Shown here: piece by piece, positions 57,444 to 64,000 of the stretch | Position numbering within the stretch: the stretch's first letter is position 1 | Layout: the number at the start of each line of letters is the position of its first letter | Source of the DNA: Leisingera aquimarina DSM 24565 | GTDB taxonomy: Bacteria > Pseudomonadota > Alphaproteobacteria > Rhodobacterales > Rhodobacteraceae | NCBI RefSeq assembly: GCF_000473165.1 | Contig: NZ_KI421505.1 | Span: 24,810 to 88,809 of the forward strand | Reading direction: 5' to 3' | DNA length: 64,000 nt | Notes under the pieces: model-generated | Told to the model about the DNA's origin: nothing | The model's input: only the letters and a program-made list of their open reading frames with translations | The model's database searches: none | Program-made: the position numbers and the translations under genes

Positions 57444-57755
57444 ATGCTCACCGACACCGGCCGCTTTGACACCCCCAACGGGGCGAAATACCTGCAGCAG
57501 CTCTGCAAGCATTTCGCCCATAAGGTCGAGGTGCAGTTCGACACCGCCGATGAAACCGGCCAAGGCACCGTTGCGCTGGGAATGGGACCCGCAACCCTGC
57601 ATGCAACTGGTCAGGATCTGACCGCCAAGGTCACCGCCCCGACCCCCGAGGAACTCGATCATGCGCGGCAGATCATCGACAATCACCTCGCCCGTTTTGC
57701 CTTTCGCGAAGAGTTTAAAAACATGACCTGGCAATCCGCAACGGCCCCGGCCTGA
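57444..57755 (+). CDS. DUF2218 family protein
   Basis: 103 residues, complete small protein of the DUF2218 family (NGAKYLQQLCKHFAHKVEVQ, a middle beta-rich part, and DHARQIIDNHLARFAFREEF). Function is not established; members are often found beside iron and siderophore genes. It is divergent from the ABC exporter, with AAGGA as ribosome-binding site. It is a cytoplasmic protein by appearance, with no signal peptide or membrane segment. A link to iron handling is inferred from context only. Confidence 0.82.
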   Translation: MLTDTGRFDTPNGAKYLQQLCKHFAHKVEVQFDTADETGQGTVALGMGPATLHATGQDLTAKVTAPTPEELDHARQIIDNHLARFAFREEFKNMTWQSATAPA

Positions 57756-57757
57756 TC

Positions 57758-57874
57758 TTTACCGTATCCGGTAAATTCACTGACGCTTCACCCGCTCTCA
57801 GTCAAATTTATCGAATACAGTAAAATCTGTTGATTTGCCTCCGGCCACAGGGTATATTTATCGTATTCGGTAAA
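57758..57874. promoter_or_regulatory. Three HipB-type operators upstream of hipBA
   Basis: Three 18-bp dyads: TTTACCGTATCCGGTAAA (57758-57775), TTTATCGAATACAGTAAA (57807-57824) and TTTATCGTATTCGGTAAA (57857-57874). Start-to-start spacing is 49 and 50 bp. Arms TTTAYCG / CRGTAAA are shared. The third ends 11 bases before the hipB start, so binding would cover the promoter and ribosome-binding site. This fits cooperative autorepression by the HipB-like protein. Confidence 0.88.
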
Positions 57875-57885
57875 ACGGAGCCCGC

Positions 57886-58167
57886 ATGACCGATCAGAAA
57901 CAGCCGGAGCTGATCCGCCTCGGCCAGTCCATCCGCAGTATCCGCAAGGGCAAGGGCCTGAGCCTGACCCAGCTTGCGCAACTGACCGGGGCCAGTGTTT
58001 CGGCCCTCTCCACCATCGAAACCGGCACCCGCGACGCGCGGGCGTCGACCCTGTACCGGATTGCCAAGGCCCTGCACGTGCCGGTGGCGGATCTCTTCGG
58101 CGCATCCCAGGACGCGGCGCCGCAAGCAGGCACCGCCGCCGGCTATGACCTTGGAGACCTGGAATGA
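57886..58167 (+). CDS. hipB: HipB-like antitoxin (XRE-family repressor)
   Basis: 93 residues with one helix-turn-helix domain (about 12-65: GQSIRSIRKGKGLSLTQLAQ, LTGASVSALSTIETG, STLYRIAKALHVPV). It binds DNA upstream of its own operon and neutralises the kinase encoded next. The three dyads directly upstream are the likely sites. The start is ATG with CGGAG upstream, and the stop overlaps hipA by 4 bp. Confidence 0.9.
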   Translation: MTDQKQPELIRLGQSIRSIRKGKGLSLTQLAQLTGASVSALSTIETGTRDARASTLYRIAKALHVPVADLFGASQDAAPQAGTAAGYDLGDLE

Positions 58168-59480
58168 CCCTTCAGGTTCCGGTCTTCTATGCGCAGTTTC
58201 TGGTTGGCAGCATCACGGTGCATGACGACGGCACCACTGGGTTTGCCTATACGCCGGAATGGATCAGCACCCCCCGCGCCTTCCCGGTCTCGGTGCTGAT
58301 GCCGCTTGGGTCTGATCCGTTTCCGAACAGCATTGCGGCCCCCTGGCTGGCCAACCTGCTGCCCGAAGAACAGCAGCTGGAAACCCTCAGCCGCTCCCTT
58401 GGACTGTCGAAAACAGATGCGGTTGCCCTGCTGCGCGAAATCGGCGGCGACACCGCCGGGGCGCTGTCTTTTGACAGCCCTTCCCTGCAAAACCAGTGGG
58501 ATTATGTCCTGCTGACAGATTACTACCGCACCTCCAGCCCCCAAGACGCCCTGCAAGCGCATTTCAACGACCTGGCCCAGCGGCCATTTTTGGCCGGCGC
58601 CGATGGCGTCCGCCTGTCGCTGGCCGGCGGGCAGCAGAAATCCGCGCTCGCCGTTCTGGACCGGGACGGACGCCCGGTGCTGCAGCTGCCAGAGGACGGC
58701 AGCAGGCTGGCCATTCCCAGAAACGGCGCCCCCTCCACTGTCATCCTCAAGCCCGACAATCCGCGGCTGCCGGGCATCGTTGAAAATGAACTGTACTGCC
58801 TGACGCTTGCACAGAAGATCGGGATCCCCGCCGCCCGAGCCGCCTCCATCGCCCTTAGGACCCGCTCGGCCATATGCATTTTGCGCTATGACCGGCATCT
58901 GTCAACTTCCGGGCACATCCAGCGCTTGCATCAGGAGGATTTTGCCCAGGCCACGGCCACGCCGCCGGGCCGCAAGTACGAGGCCGGCACGGTTCCGGGC
59001 TTCACCCTCGCCACTCTGTTCGCCGCCGCCCGGCATCTTGAACCAAAGGACGTTCTCAACCTGTTTGACCAGTTCGCCTTCAACATCCTGGTGGCCAACA
59101 CCGACGCCCACGCCAAGAATTATTCCATGCTGCACCGGCTTGGCCCATCGGTTGGGCTTGCCCCGCTTTACGATGTGTCCACGGTTCTGCCCTGGCCGGC
59201 CGTGAACCAGTATTTCGCCCAAAAAATCGGCGGCCGCAAACGCAAGCCCGCGGACGTGACACCGGATCACTTTGCGCAAATCGCAACCGAACTTGGCTTC
59301 CGCCCCGCCGAGGTCCTGAACCGGATCACCCGGCTGGTGGATCTGATGGTGGAACACCGCCCGGCAGCCGAGCAGCATGTTTCCGGCCTGCCCGGCACCG
59401 CGCCGGGCTATGTGGAACAGGCCGCTGATTGCGCCGAAAAAAACGCGCTCAGGATCGTGGGCCGGATCCCGAGAAACTGA
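58164..59480 (+). CDS. hipA: HipA-like serine/threonine kinase toxin
   Basis: 438 residues, normal HipA length. Visible are the N-subdomain 1 (about 5-110), the activation loop SLAGGQQKSAL with candidate autophosphorylation Ser152, the ATP-binding Lys196 (STVILKP), the catalytic Asp314 in NTDAHAKNYSM and the metal Asp337 in LAPLYDVST. All key residues are kept, so it should be active. The E. coli protein phosphorylates glutamyl-tRNA synthetase and causes growth arrest; the target here is unknown. On a plasmid it could add stability. Confidence 0.92.
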   Translation: MTLQVPVFYAQFLVGSITVHDDGTTGFAYTPEWISTPRAFPVSVLMPLGSDPFPNSIAAPWLANLLPEEQQLETLSRSLGLSKTDAVALLREIGGDTAGALSFDSPSLQNQWDYVLLTDYYRTSSPQDALQAHFNDLAQRPFLAGADGVRLSLAGGQQKSALAVLDRDGRPVLQLPEDGSRLAIPRNGAPSTVILKPDNPRLPGIVENELYCLTLAQKIGIPAARAASIALRTRSAICILRYDRHLSTSGHIQRLHQEDFAQATATPPGRKYEAGTVPGFTLATLFAAARHLEPKDVLNLFDQFAFNILVANTDAHAKNYSMLHRLGPSVGLAPLYDVSTVLPWPAVNQYFAQKIGGRKRKPADVTPDHFAQIATELGFRPAEVLNRITRLVDLMVEHRPAAEQHVSGLPGTAPGYVEQAADCAEKNALRIVGRIPRN

Positions 59481-59538
59481 CCGCAGCGAAACCCGCATCA
59501 CACCTGCCCGCAATCCGTCTGCGGCCTGGCTTGCTGGT

Positions 59539-60591
59539 TCAGTCTGAAACCATATCCGCGCTTGCACCGGCACCGGCACCGCATGCGGACACTTGCTTGC
59601 GGTACTGGCTTGGCGTCGCCCCCTCCCGCTGCCGGAAAGCGCGTTCAAAAGCCGAAACTTCAGAGTAACCCAGCCGCTCTGAGATATCATGAAGCTGCGC
59701 TCCGGGCGCCAGCAGCATGCGCTTGGCAATCTCCATCCGGCAGCCCGCCAGCAGCCCAGAGAACTTCTGCCCCTCATCCTCCAGCTTGCGCCGCAGGGTC
59801 CGGCGCGACATGCCCAAGGCGGTGGCGATGGCAGTCTGCTCGAAACTTTCGCGGCCGATCCGCATCAGCAGCTCGCGGCGCACCCGTACTGCAACCGGTG
59901 CTTCACGCTCGCTTTGCCGGGCGGTGCGGACCATCGACTGCGAGGCCGCCTTGAACGCCGGGCTTTCGCCGTCCGCCAGCGGCAGATCCAGTAGTGCCGC
60001 CGGAAACACCAGCGTGTTGGACGCAGCGGCAAACTGCACCGGGCAGCGCGGCCCGGCACTGCTGCGGCTTAGCAAGGCGCTTGATTCGTGCTCCAGCGAC
60101 AACAGATCAGGCTGCCAGTCCGGCCCGGTGGCGGACTTCACCAGGCTATGGAACACCGACAGCGTCAGCTCCGCATCCTGCTGCCGCGGCCAAATGCCCG
60201 CATCCAGGATCCGGTAGGTCAGCAGCGCCTTGTCCGCCTCCATCGTCAGCCGCATTTCCGAGTCGCTCTGCACCATCGGAAAGGCATTGCGGAACAGCGA
60301 CAACGCCGCCCCCAGCGTCGGCGCCTGCATGATGAAATCTCCAAGCGTGCCAAGATTTTGCAGATCAAACACCGATCCCACCCGCCAGCCGAAATCGGGC
60401 AGCCCCAGCTGGTCTGAGGCATGCTCGCAGAAGTCCACGAACTTCTTCAGGCCGATCTCTCCGTCCAGGTCATCAGGACCGAACCCGGCTGTGCGGAAAA
60501 TCCTGCCGGTATCGCCGTTCATGAACTCAACAGCCCGCAGCGGGTCGTTCAAAGTGGTGGCCGAAATCCGGGGCTGATAGGTGTGTGGCAT
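59539..60591 (-). CDS. qhpR: AraC-family regulator, QhpR-like
   Basis: 350 residues from ATG 60591 (MPHTYQPRIS); the longer frame adds 12 residues. An N-terminal sensor domain of the Arabinose_bd type (about 20-210: FVDFCEHASDQLGLPDFGWR, MQAPTLGAALSLF) is followed by a C-terminal double helix-turn-helix (about 245-335: FEQTAIATALGMSRRTLRRK, SERLGYSEVSAFERAFRQRE, GATPSQYRK). It is divergent from qhpG-qhpA-qhpD and likely activates them in response to primary amines, as reported for QhpR in Paracoccus. It ends convergently with hipA. Confidence 0.87.
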   Translation of the reverse strand: MPHTYQPRISATTLNDPLRAVEFMNGDTGRIFRTAGFGPDDLDGEIGLKKFVDFCEHASDQLGLPDFGWRVGSVFDLQNLGTLGDFIMQAPTLGAALSLFRNAFPMVQSDSEMRLTMEADKALLTYRILDAGIWPRQQDAELTLSVFHSLVKSATGPDWQPDLLSLEHESSALLSRSSAGPRCPVQFAAASNTLVFPAALLDLPLADGESPAFKAASQSMVRTARQSEREAPVAVRVRRELLMRIGRESFEQTAIATALGMSRRTLRRKLEDEGQKFSGLLAGCRMEIAKRMLLAPGAQLHDISERLGYSEVSAFERAFRQREGATPSQYRKQVSACGAGAGASADMVSD

Positions 60592-60679
60592 CGCGCGGTT
60601 CCTCAGGATTGCGCCAGAATACCGCAAAAACCGGCCATTCCAGAAAAATCACTGCAGACAGGGCCGCAGCCGCCGATTC

Positions 60680-60716
60680 TGTCCGGAAATGTCGGTTTGT
60701 TGTCCGGATGTGTCCG
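60680..60716. promoter_or_regulatory. Direct repeats spaced 21 bp in the qhpR-qhpG intergenic region
   Basis: TGTCCGGAAATGTCGG (60680-60695) and TGTCCGGATGTGTCCG (60701-60716) match at 13 of 16 positions and start 21 bp apart, two helical turns. This is the geometry of AraC-family binding half-sites. They lie 36 bp upstream of the qhpG start. They are probably the QhpR sites. Confidence 0.7.
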
Positions 60717-60751
60717 CCACAAGCGGCCGCTGGCCGGTGCACCTTGGGCAA

Positions 60752-62110
60752 ATGGCACCTCAATTCGGCACCTTTGACATTGCAATCGCAGGCGGCGGCC
60801 CGGCCGGGTCGGTGGCCGCAATCCTGCTGGCGCGGGCCGGATACAGCGTGGCGCTGGCCACCCTGCCGCCGTGCGAGCCCCGGTATGAGGGCATGTCCGC
60901 CCGCGTCGCCGCAATCCTGCAAAGGCACGGGCTGCCGCTGGATGGCATCGGCCCGGCAGCGCAGCGCCATGTCAGCTGGGGCGCTTTCCAGGGCGGCCAG
61001 AACAGCGAGCATCCGGCCGACCGGAAGCAGTTCGACACCGGGTTGCTGCACACCGCCTGGGCTGCGGGTGTCACTGTATTTTTCAAGGCGGTGGCCAGTG
61101 TCCGCCCGGATGCGGGCGAAATCCGCCTGTCCGACGGGCAAAACCTCACCGCCGGCCTGCTGTTCGAGGCCCGCGGCCGCCGCGCCCCGCGCCAATCCAC
61201 GGATTTGGACCGGGCAGAACTGATTGGGCCAGACACTATCTCGGTTGCTGGGTTTGTGCCGCCGCAGTCTGGATACATGGACACCCCGCGGATCGAAGCC
61301 CGGCCCGGAGGCTGGATCTGGTCTGCCCCTGCCGGGCAGGATCGGCTGTGGCTGCAGGCGGTGGGAGACGCGCAGTCGCTGGGCCAGACACGCGGCAAGG
61401 CAGCTGTGGCGGCGCTGTGGAATTCGGTTCTGGGGGATACCCCCCTGCCCCGCCAACCCGCCATTCATGCCATCGCACCGCAGCTGACCGCACCGGAACT
61501 GGACCCGCGATGCCCCCGGCTGGGTGATGCGGCGGTGGCGCTGGATCCTTTGTCGGGGCACGGGATGTTCTGGGCGGTGTCCTCGGCGCTGATGGCGGTG
61601 CCCATCGCACGGGCGCTGCTGGACGGCCAGACGGCGCTGGCCTGCGATTTCTATCGCAACCGGGTGGCCGAAACCTTTTGGCGGCAGGCCCGTGTGGGCC
61701 GTGATTTCTACCGCGAGGCGGGACTTCAATCACCCTTCTGGCAGCCGCGCGCGGCCTGGCCCGATGACGCCCCGGCGCATGACACAGATATCCGCCCGCA
61801 TGCCGCCACACGGGTCATCGTCCAGAACGGCCATCTCGCGCGCCGCGAAGTGCTGATCACCCGCGATGCCCCCGGCGGCGCCGCCTTTGCTGCCGGGCAG
61901 GAGATCGTGCCGTTGCTGCGCCGCCTGAACGGGCGGCCGCTGCCGGGTCCGGCCCGGTTTCATACCTCAGTATTACCAGAGGCCCCGCCGCAGGCCGCCC
62001 GCGCCATCCACCAATGGCTTTTGTCGCAAGGCTTTACCGAGGGGGTGCAGATCCCCTGGGACACCACAAACAGGGAGACCAATCCATGCAATTACGACCC
62101 CGCAGTCTGA
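60752..62110 (+). CDS. qhpG: FAD-dependent monooxygenase QhpG
   Basis: 452 residues from ATG 60752; the longer frame from 60581 covers the operator region. The FAD motif is DIAIAGGGPAGSVAA (about 9-23), with a second flavin motif LGDAAVALDPLSGHG (about 255). In Paracoccus, QhpG hydroxylates the tryptophan of the small subunit QhpC that becomes the CTQ cofactor. In the known operon qhpG is near the 3' end; here it is first. It overlaps qhpA by 25 bp. Confidence 0.87.
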   Translation: MAPQFGTFDIAIAGGGPAGSVAAILLARAGYSVALATLPPCEPRYEGMSARVAAILQRHGLPLDGIGPAAQRHVSWGAFQGGQNSEHPADRKQFDTGLLHTAWAAGVTVFFKAVASVRPDAGEIRLSDGQNLTAGLLFEARGRRAPRQSTDLDRAELIGPDTISVAGFVPPQSGYMDTPRIEARPGGWIWSAPAGQDRLWLQAVGDAQSLGQTRGKAAVAALWNSVLGDTPLPRQPAIHAIAPQLTAPELDPRCPRLGDAAVALDPLSGHGMFWAVSSALMAVPIARALLDGQTALACDFYRNRVAETFWRQARVGRDFYREAGLQSPFWQPRAAWPDDAPAHDTDIRPHAATRVIVQNGHLARREVLITRDAPGGAAFAAGQEIVPLLRRLNGRPLPGPARFHTSVLPEAPPQAARAIHQWLLSQGFTEGVQIPWDTTNRETNPCNYDPAV

Positions 62111-63609
62111 CGGCTGCACTCCTGATATCCGCCGCCGGGGCGACGCCTGCGCTGGCCAGCGAGGAATTGCTGCAGAACATCTGTTCCAGCTGCCACACGG
62201 CACAGGAAACCGGGTTGAGCCGCATCAGCGGCCAGCGCAAAACACCCGAAGGCTGGATGATGACCATCGTTCGGATGCAACAAGCGCATGGGCTGGAGAT
62301 CAGCCCTGAGGACCGCCGCGCCATCGTGCAGCATCTGTCGGACAGCCAGGGCCTGGCCCCCACTGAGGCCGCCCCCTTCCGCTATGCGATGGAGAAGGAC
62401 CCGAACGCGCAGGAGAGCTTTGACGAGCCCTTTGCCTCGATGTGCGCACGCTGCCACACCGGCGCGCGCGGGCTGCTGCAGAACCGCACCGCCGAGGAAT
62501 GGGCGCTGCACATGGATTTCCATGTCGGCCATTTCCCCACTATCGAATACCAGGCGCTTGGCCGCGACCGCGAATGGTACAAGATCGCCCGGACCGAGAT
62601 CGCCAGCTATCTGGCCGAACAGAACCCGCTGGAAACCGCCGCATGGGTGGACTGGCAGGCCGCAGCCAAACAGCCAGTGGCAGGCGACTGGGTGGTGATG
62701 ACCGACTTGCCCGGCATCGGCGAAGCCTACGGGCGGCTGACGGTCACAGGCGATGCCTCGCCTTATCAGGTCAGCGGCGAGTTCGTGACCACAGACGGCA
62801 CCAAACATCCCGCCTCTGGCCAGATGAACCTTTACACCGGCTATGAATGGCGCGCCAATCTGGACATCGGCGGCACTGCCTACCGTCAGGTATTGGCCCT
62901 GTCCGAGGATGGCAACGCCCTGCAGGGCCGCCAGTTCGACCGCAGCAACGACGCCCTTGGCGCACCGCTGACCGGTGCCCGTGCCGGAACAGGCAGCGTC
63001 ATCCTCGGCACCGTCCCCTCCGCCGTTCCGGCAGGTGAGGCCCAGGTTCAGGTGGTCGGCACCGGTCTGGACAGCCTCGCCAGCTCCAGCGGCGATGCAG
63101 CCGCAAACAGCTTTGGCGCAACCCTGTCGCTGACGGCTGAGGGCAATGGCACCGTCACCTTCAGCGCGGACGGGGCCGAAGGGCAGATCGCCCATTACAC
63201 CTCGGTCGACAGCATCCGGGTAGAGCCGGAATTCACCATCGCCCGCGTCGGCGGCGGCAGCGATACAGGCCCAGAAGCCGTGCCTGCCTATTTCAACGCG
63301 GTTGGCATGTGGAACGGCCCCGACGGCAAGGCCGGAACCGACGACGACATCCGTATAGGCCGGATCACAGCGCAGTGGACCGTTGCCAACGCGCATGAAC
63401 ACGCAGCCCACATGGAAGACACCGAATACGCAGGCGTCATGCAGGCCAACGGCATCTTTGCGCCTGCGATTGCCGGCCCCAACCCCGACCGCCCCTTCAG
63501 CGCCAACAACGCAGGTGAGCTGAAAGTGCAGGCCGAGGCGATGGGCCAGCAGGCCGAGGCCATGCTGATCGTCACCGTGCAGCGCTTCATCGATCCGCCG
63601 ATCCGCTGA
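62086..63609 (+). CDS. qhpA: Quinohemoprotein amine dehydrogenase alpha subunit (di-heme)
   Basis: 507 residues with signal peptide (LTAALLISAAGATPALAS) and two c-type heme sites in the first domain: CSSCH (Cys33, Cys36, His37) and CARCH (Cys120, Cys123, His124). The rest is beta-rich Ig-like domains (about 165-505; GDWVVMTDLPGIGEAYGRLT, FNAVGMWNGPDGKAGTDDDI), matching the known alpha subunit. In the periplasm it takes electrons from the CTQ in the gamma subunit during oxidation of primary amines and passes them to cytochrome or azurin. ATG 62086 has AGGGAG upstream. Confidence 0.95.
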   Translation: MQLRPRSLTAALLISAAGATPALASEELLQNICSSCHTAQETGLSRISGQRKTPEGWMMTIVRMQQAHGLEISPEDRRAIVQHLSDSQGLAPTEAAPFRYAMEKDPNAQESFDEPFASMCARCHTGARGLLQNRTAEEWALHMDFHVGHFPTIEYQALGRDREWYKIARTEIASYLAEQNPLETAAWVDWQAAAKQPVAGDWVVMTDLPGIGEAYGRLTVTGDASPYQVSGEFVTTDGTKHPASGQMNLYTGYEWRANLDIGGTAYRQVLALSEDGNALQGRQFDRSNDALGAPLTGARAGTGSVILGTVPSAVPAGEAQVQVVGTGLDSLASSSGDAAANSFGATLSLTAEGNGTVTFSADGAEGQIAHYTSVDSIRVEPEFTIARVGGGSDTGPEAVPAYFNAVGMWNGPDGKAGTDDDIRIGRITAQWTVANAHEHAAHMEDTEYAGVMQANGIFAPAIAGPNPDRPFSANNAGELKVQAEAMGQQAEAMLIVTVQRFIDPPIR

Positions 63610-63627
63610 AGCACAGGGAGAAAGACC

Positions 63628-64000
63628 ATGAAAGACTTTCACTATCAGCCCGCCAATGCGCACCGGGTATCGGTCGATGGGCGCGAGGTTCTGTTCCACG
63701 TCCCCACCACCTCGATCTTCGAGATGGACAGCACCGACCGCGACATCCTTGATTATGCCGCGCAGGCGCAGGCGTTCTCCATGGACGCATTTGAGGCGCG
63801 GTTTGCGGCCACGGATGCGGCGGCCCGGCTCGACGGGCTGGTGCGGCTGGATATCGTTAACGACGGCCGCCCGCTGCAACCGGAACGCCCGCCGATCGAG
63901 ATCGAGAACTTTCCGCTCACCACCATCGTTCTGAACGTCAACACCGGCTGCAACCTGGCCTGTTCCTATTGCTACAAGGAGGATCTGGCGGTGCCGTCCA
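63628..64000 (+). CDS. qhpD: Radical SAM maturase QhpD, N-terminal part
   Basis: Only the first 124 residues are in the window; the gene runs off the right edge. ATG 63628 follows AGGGAG. An N-terminal peptide-binding-like region (about 1-95) precedes the radical SAM cluster motif, Cys108-x3-Cys112-x2-Cys115 (NTGCNLACSYCYKEDL). QhpD forms the intrapeptidyl thioether cross-links in the gamma subunit QhpC of the amine dehydrogenase. It lies 18 bp after qhpA, the same order A-D as in Paracoccus; qhpC and qhpB are expected just outside. Confidence 0.92.
   Translation, partial: MKDFHYQPANAHRVSVDGREVLFHVPTTSIFEMDSTDRDILDYAAQAQAFSMDAFEARFAATDAAARLDGLVRLDIVNDGRPLQPERPPIEIENFPLTTIVLNVNTGCNLACSYCYKEDLAVPS

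Noticed and set aside
62092-63879. A 595-residue open frame on the minus strand
   Set aside because: Antisense of qhpA and the start of qhpD, both with heme or radical SAM motifs in the sense frame.

Overview
The window looks like an accessory, probably extrachromosomal, segment of a marine Roseobacter-group alphaproteobacterium (Leisingera/Phaeobacter-like). This is an inference from the high GC, the gene families and the module content. No replication, rRNA or tRNA genes are visible. Modules with different jobs sit side by side, separated by insertion-sequence debris.

Layout: (1) 1-6475: the C-terminal end of a large RTX calcium-binding protein with near-identical 339-bp tandem repeats, then its type I secretion genes (two unequal ABC proteins and an HlyD-type adaptor). 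(2) 6480-8880: remnants of IS3-, IS5- and IS21-type elements, peppered with short related hairpin insertions. (3) 8910-14651: a small catabolic-looking cluster (amidase, Tat-exported peptide-type binding protein, sulfatase) with a divergent LysR regulator. (4) 14737-15940: broken genes (phnA/yjdM, a LuxR-type tail, a zinc alcohol dehydrogenase, an IS30 transposase). (5) 16397-37442: a Wzx/Wzy-type exopolysaccharide locus. The plus-strand operon carries glycosyltransferases, flippase, polymerase, two unusual phosphotransferase-like genes and rmlCBDA for dTDP-L-rhamnose. A minus-strand operon carries the Wza-like export protein, a PPP-type phosphatase, the Wzc-like co-polymerase/tyrosine kinase and the initiating sugar transferase. 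RTX export plus rhamnose polysaccharide genes resemble the roseobacter 'biofilm plasmid' arrangement. (6) 37443-37800: an IS6 remnant. (7) 37970-42143: mdeR-mdeA-mdeB, methionine gamma-lyase and a 2-oxobutyrate dehydrogenase E1-like enzyme with a divergent Lrp-type regulator. (8) 42184-57755: a self-contained petrobactin-type siderophore system: ABC importer, TonB receptor, and asbA-asbB-asbC-asbDE-asbF with the carrier protein AsbD fused to AsbE, followed by a convergent ABC exporter and a DUF2218 gene. (9) 57886-59480: a hipBA pair with three upstream operators. (10) 59539-64000: the quinohemoprotein amine dehydrogenase system (qhpR divergent from qhpG-qhpA-qhpD), cut by the window edge.

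How the parts work together: the polysaccharide and RTX modules would support attachment. The siderophore module covers 3,4-dihydroxybenzoate formation, its loading and condensation with spermidine and citrate, likely export, and re-uptake. The mde and qhp modules use methionine and primary amines as nutrients. Start codons were moved downstream of the longest ORF wherever a ribosome-binding site, a signal peptide or overlap with the preceding gene argued for it.
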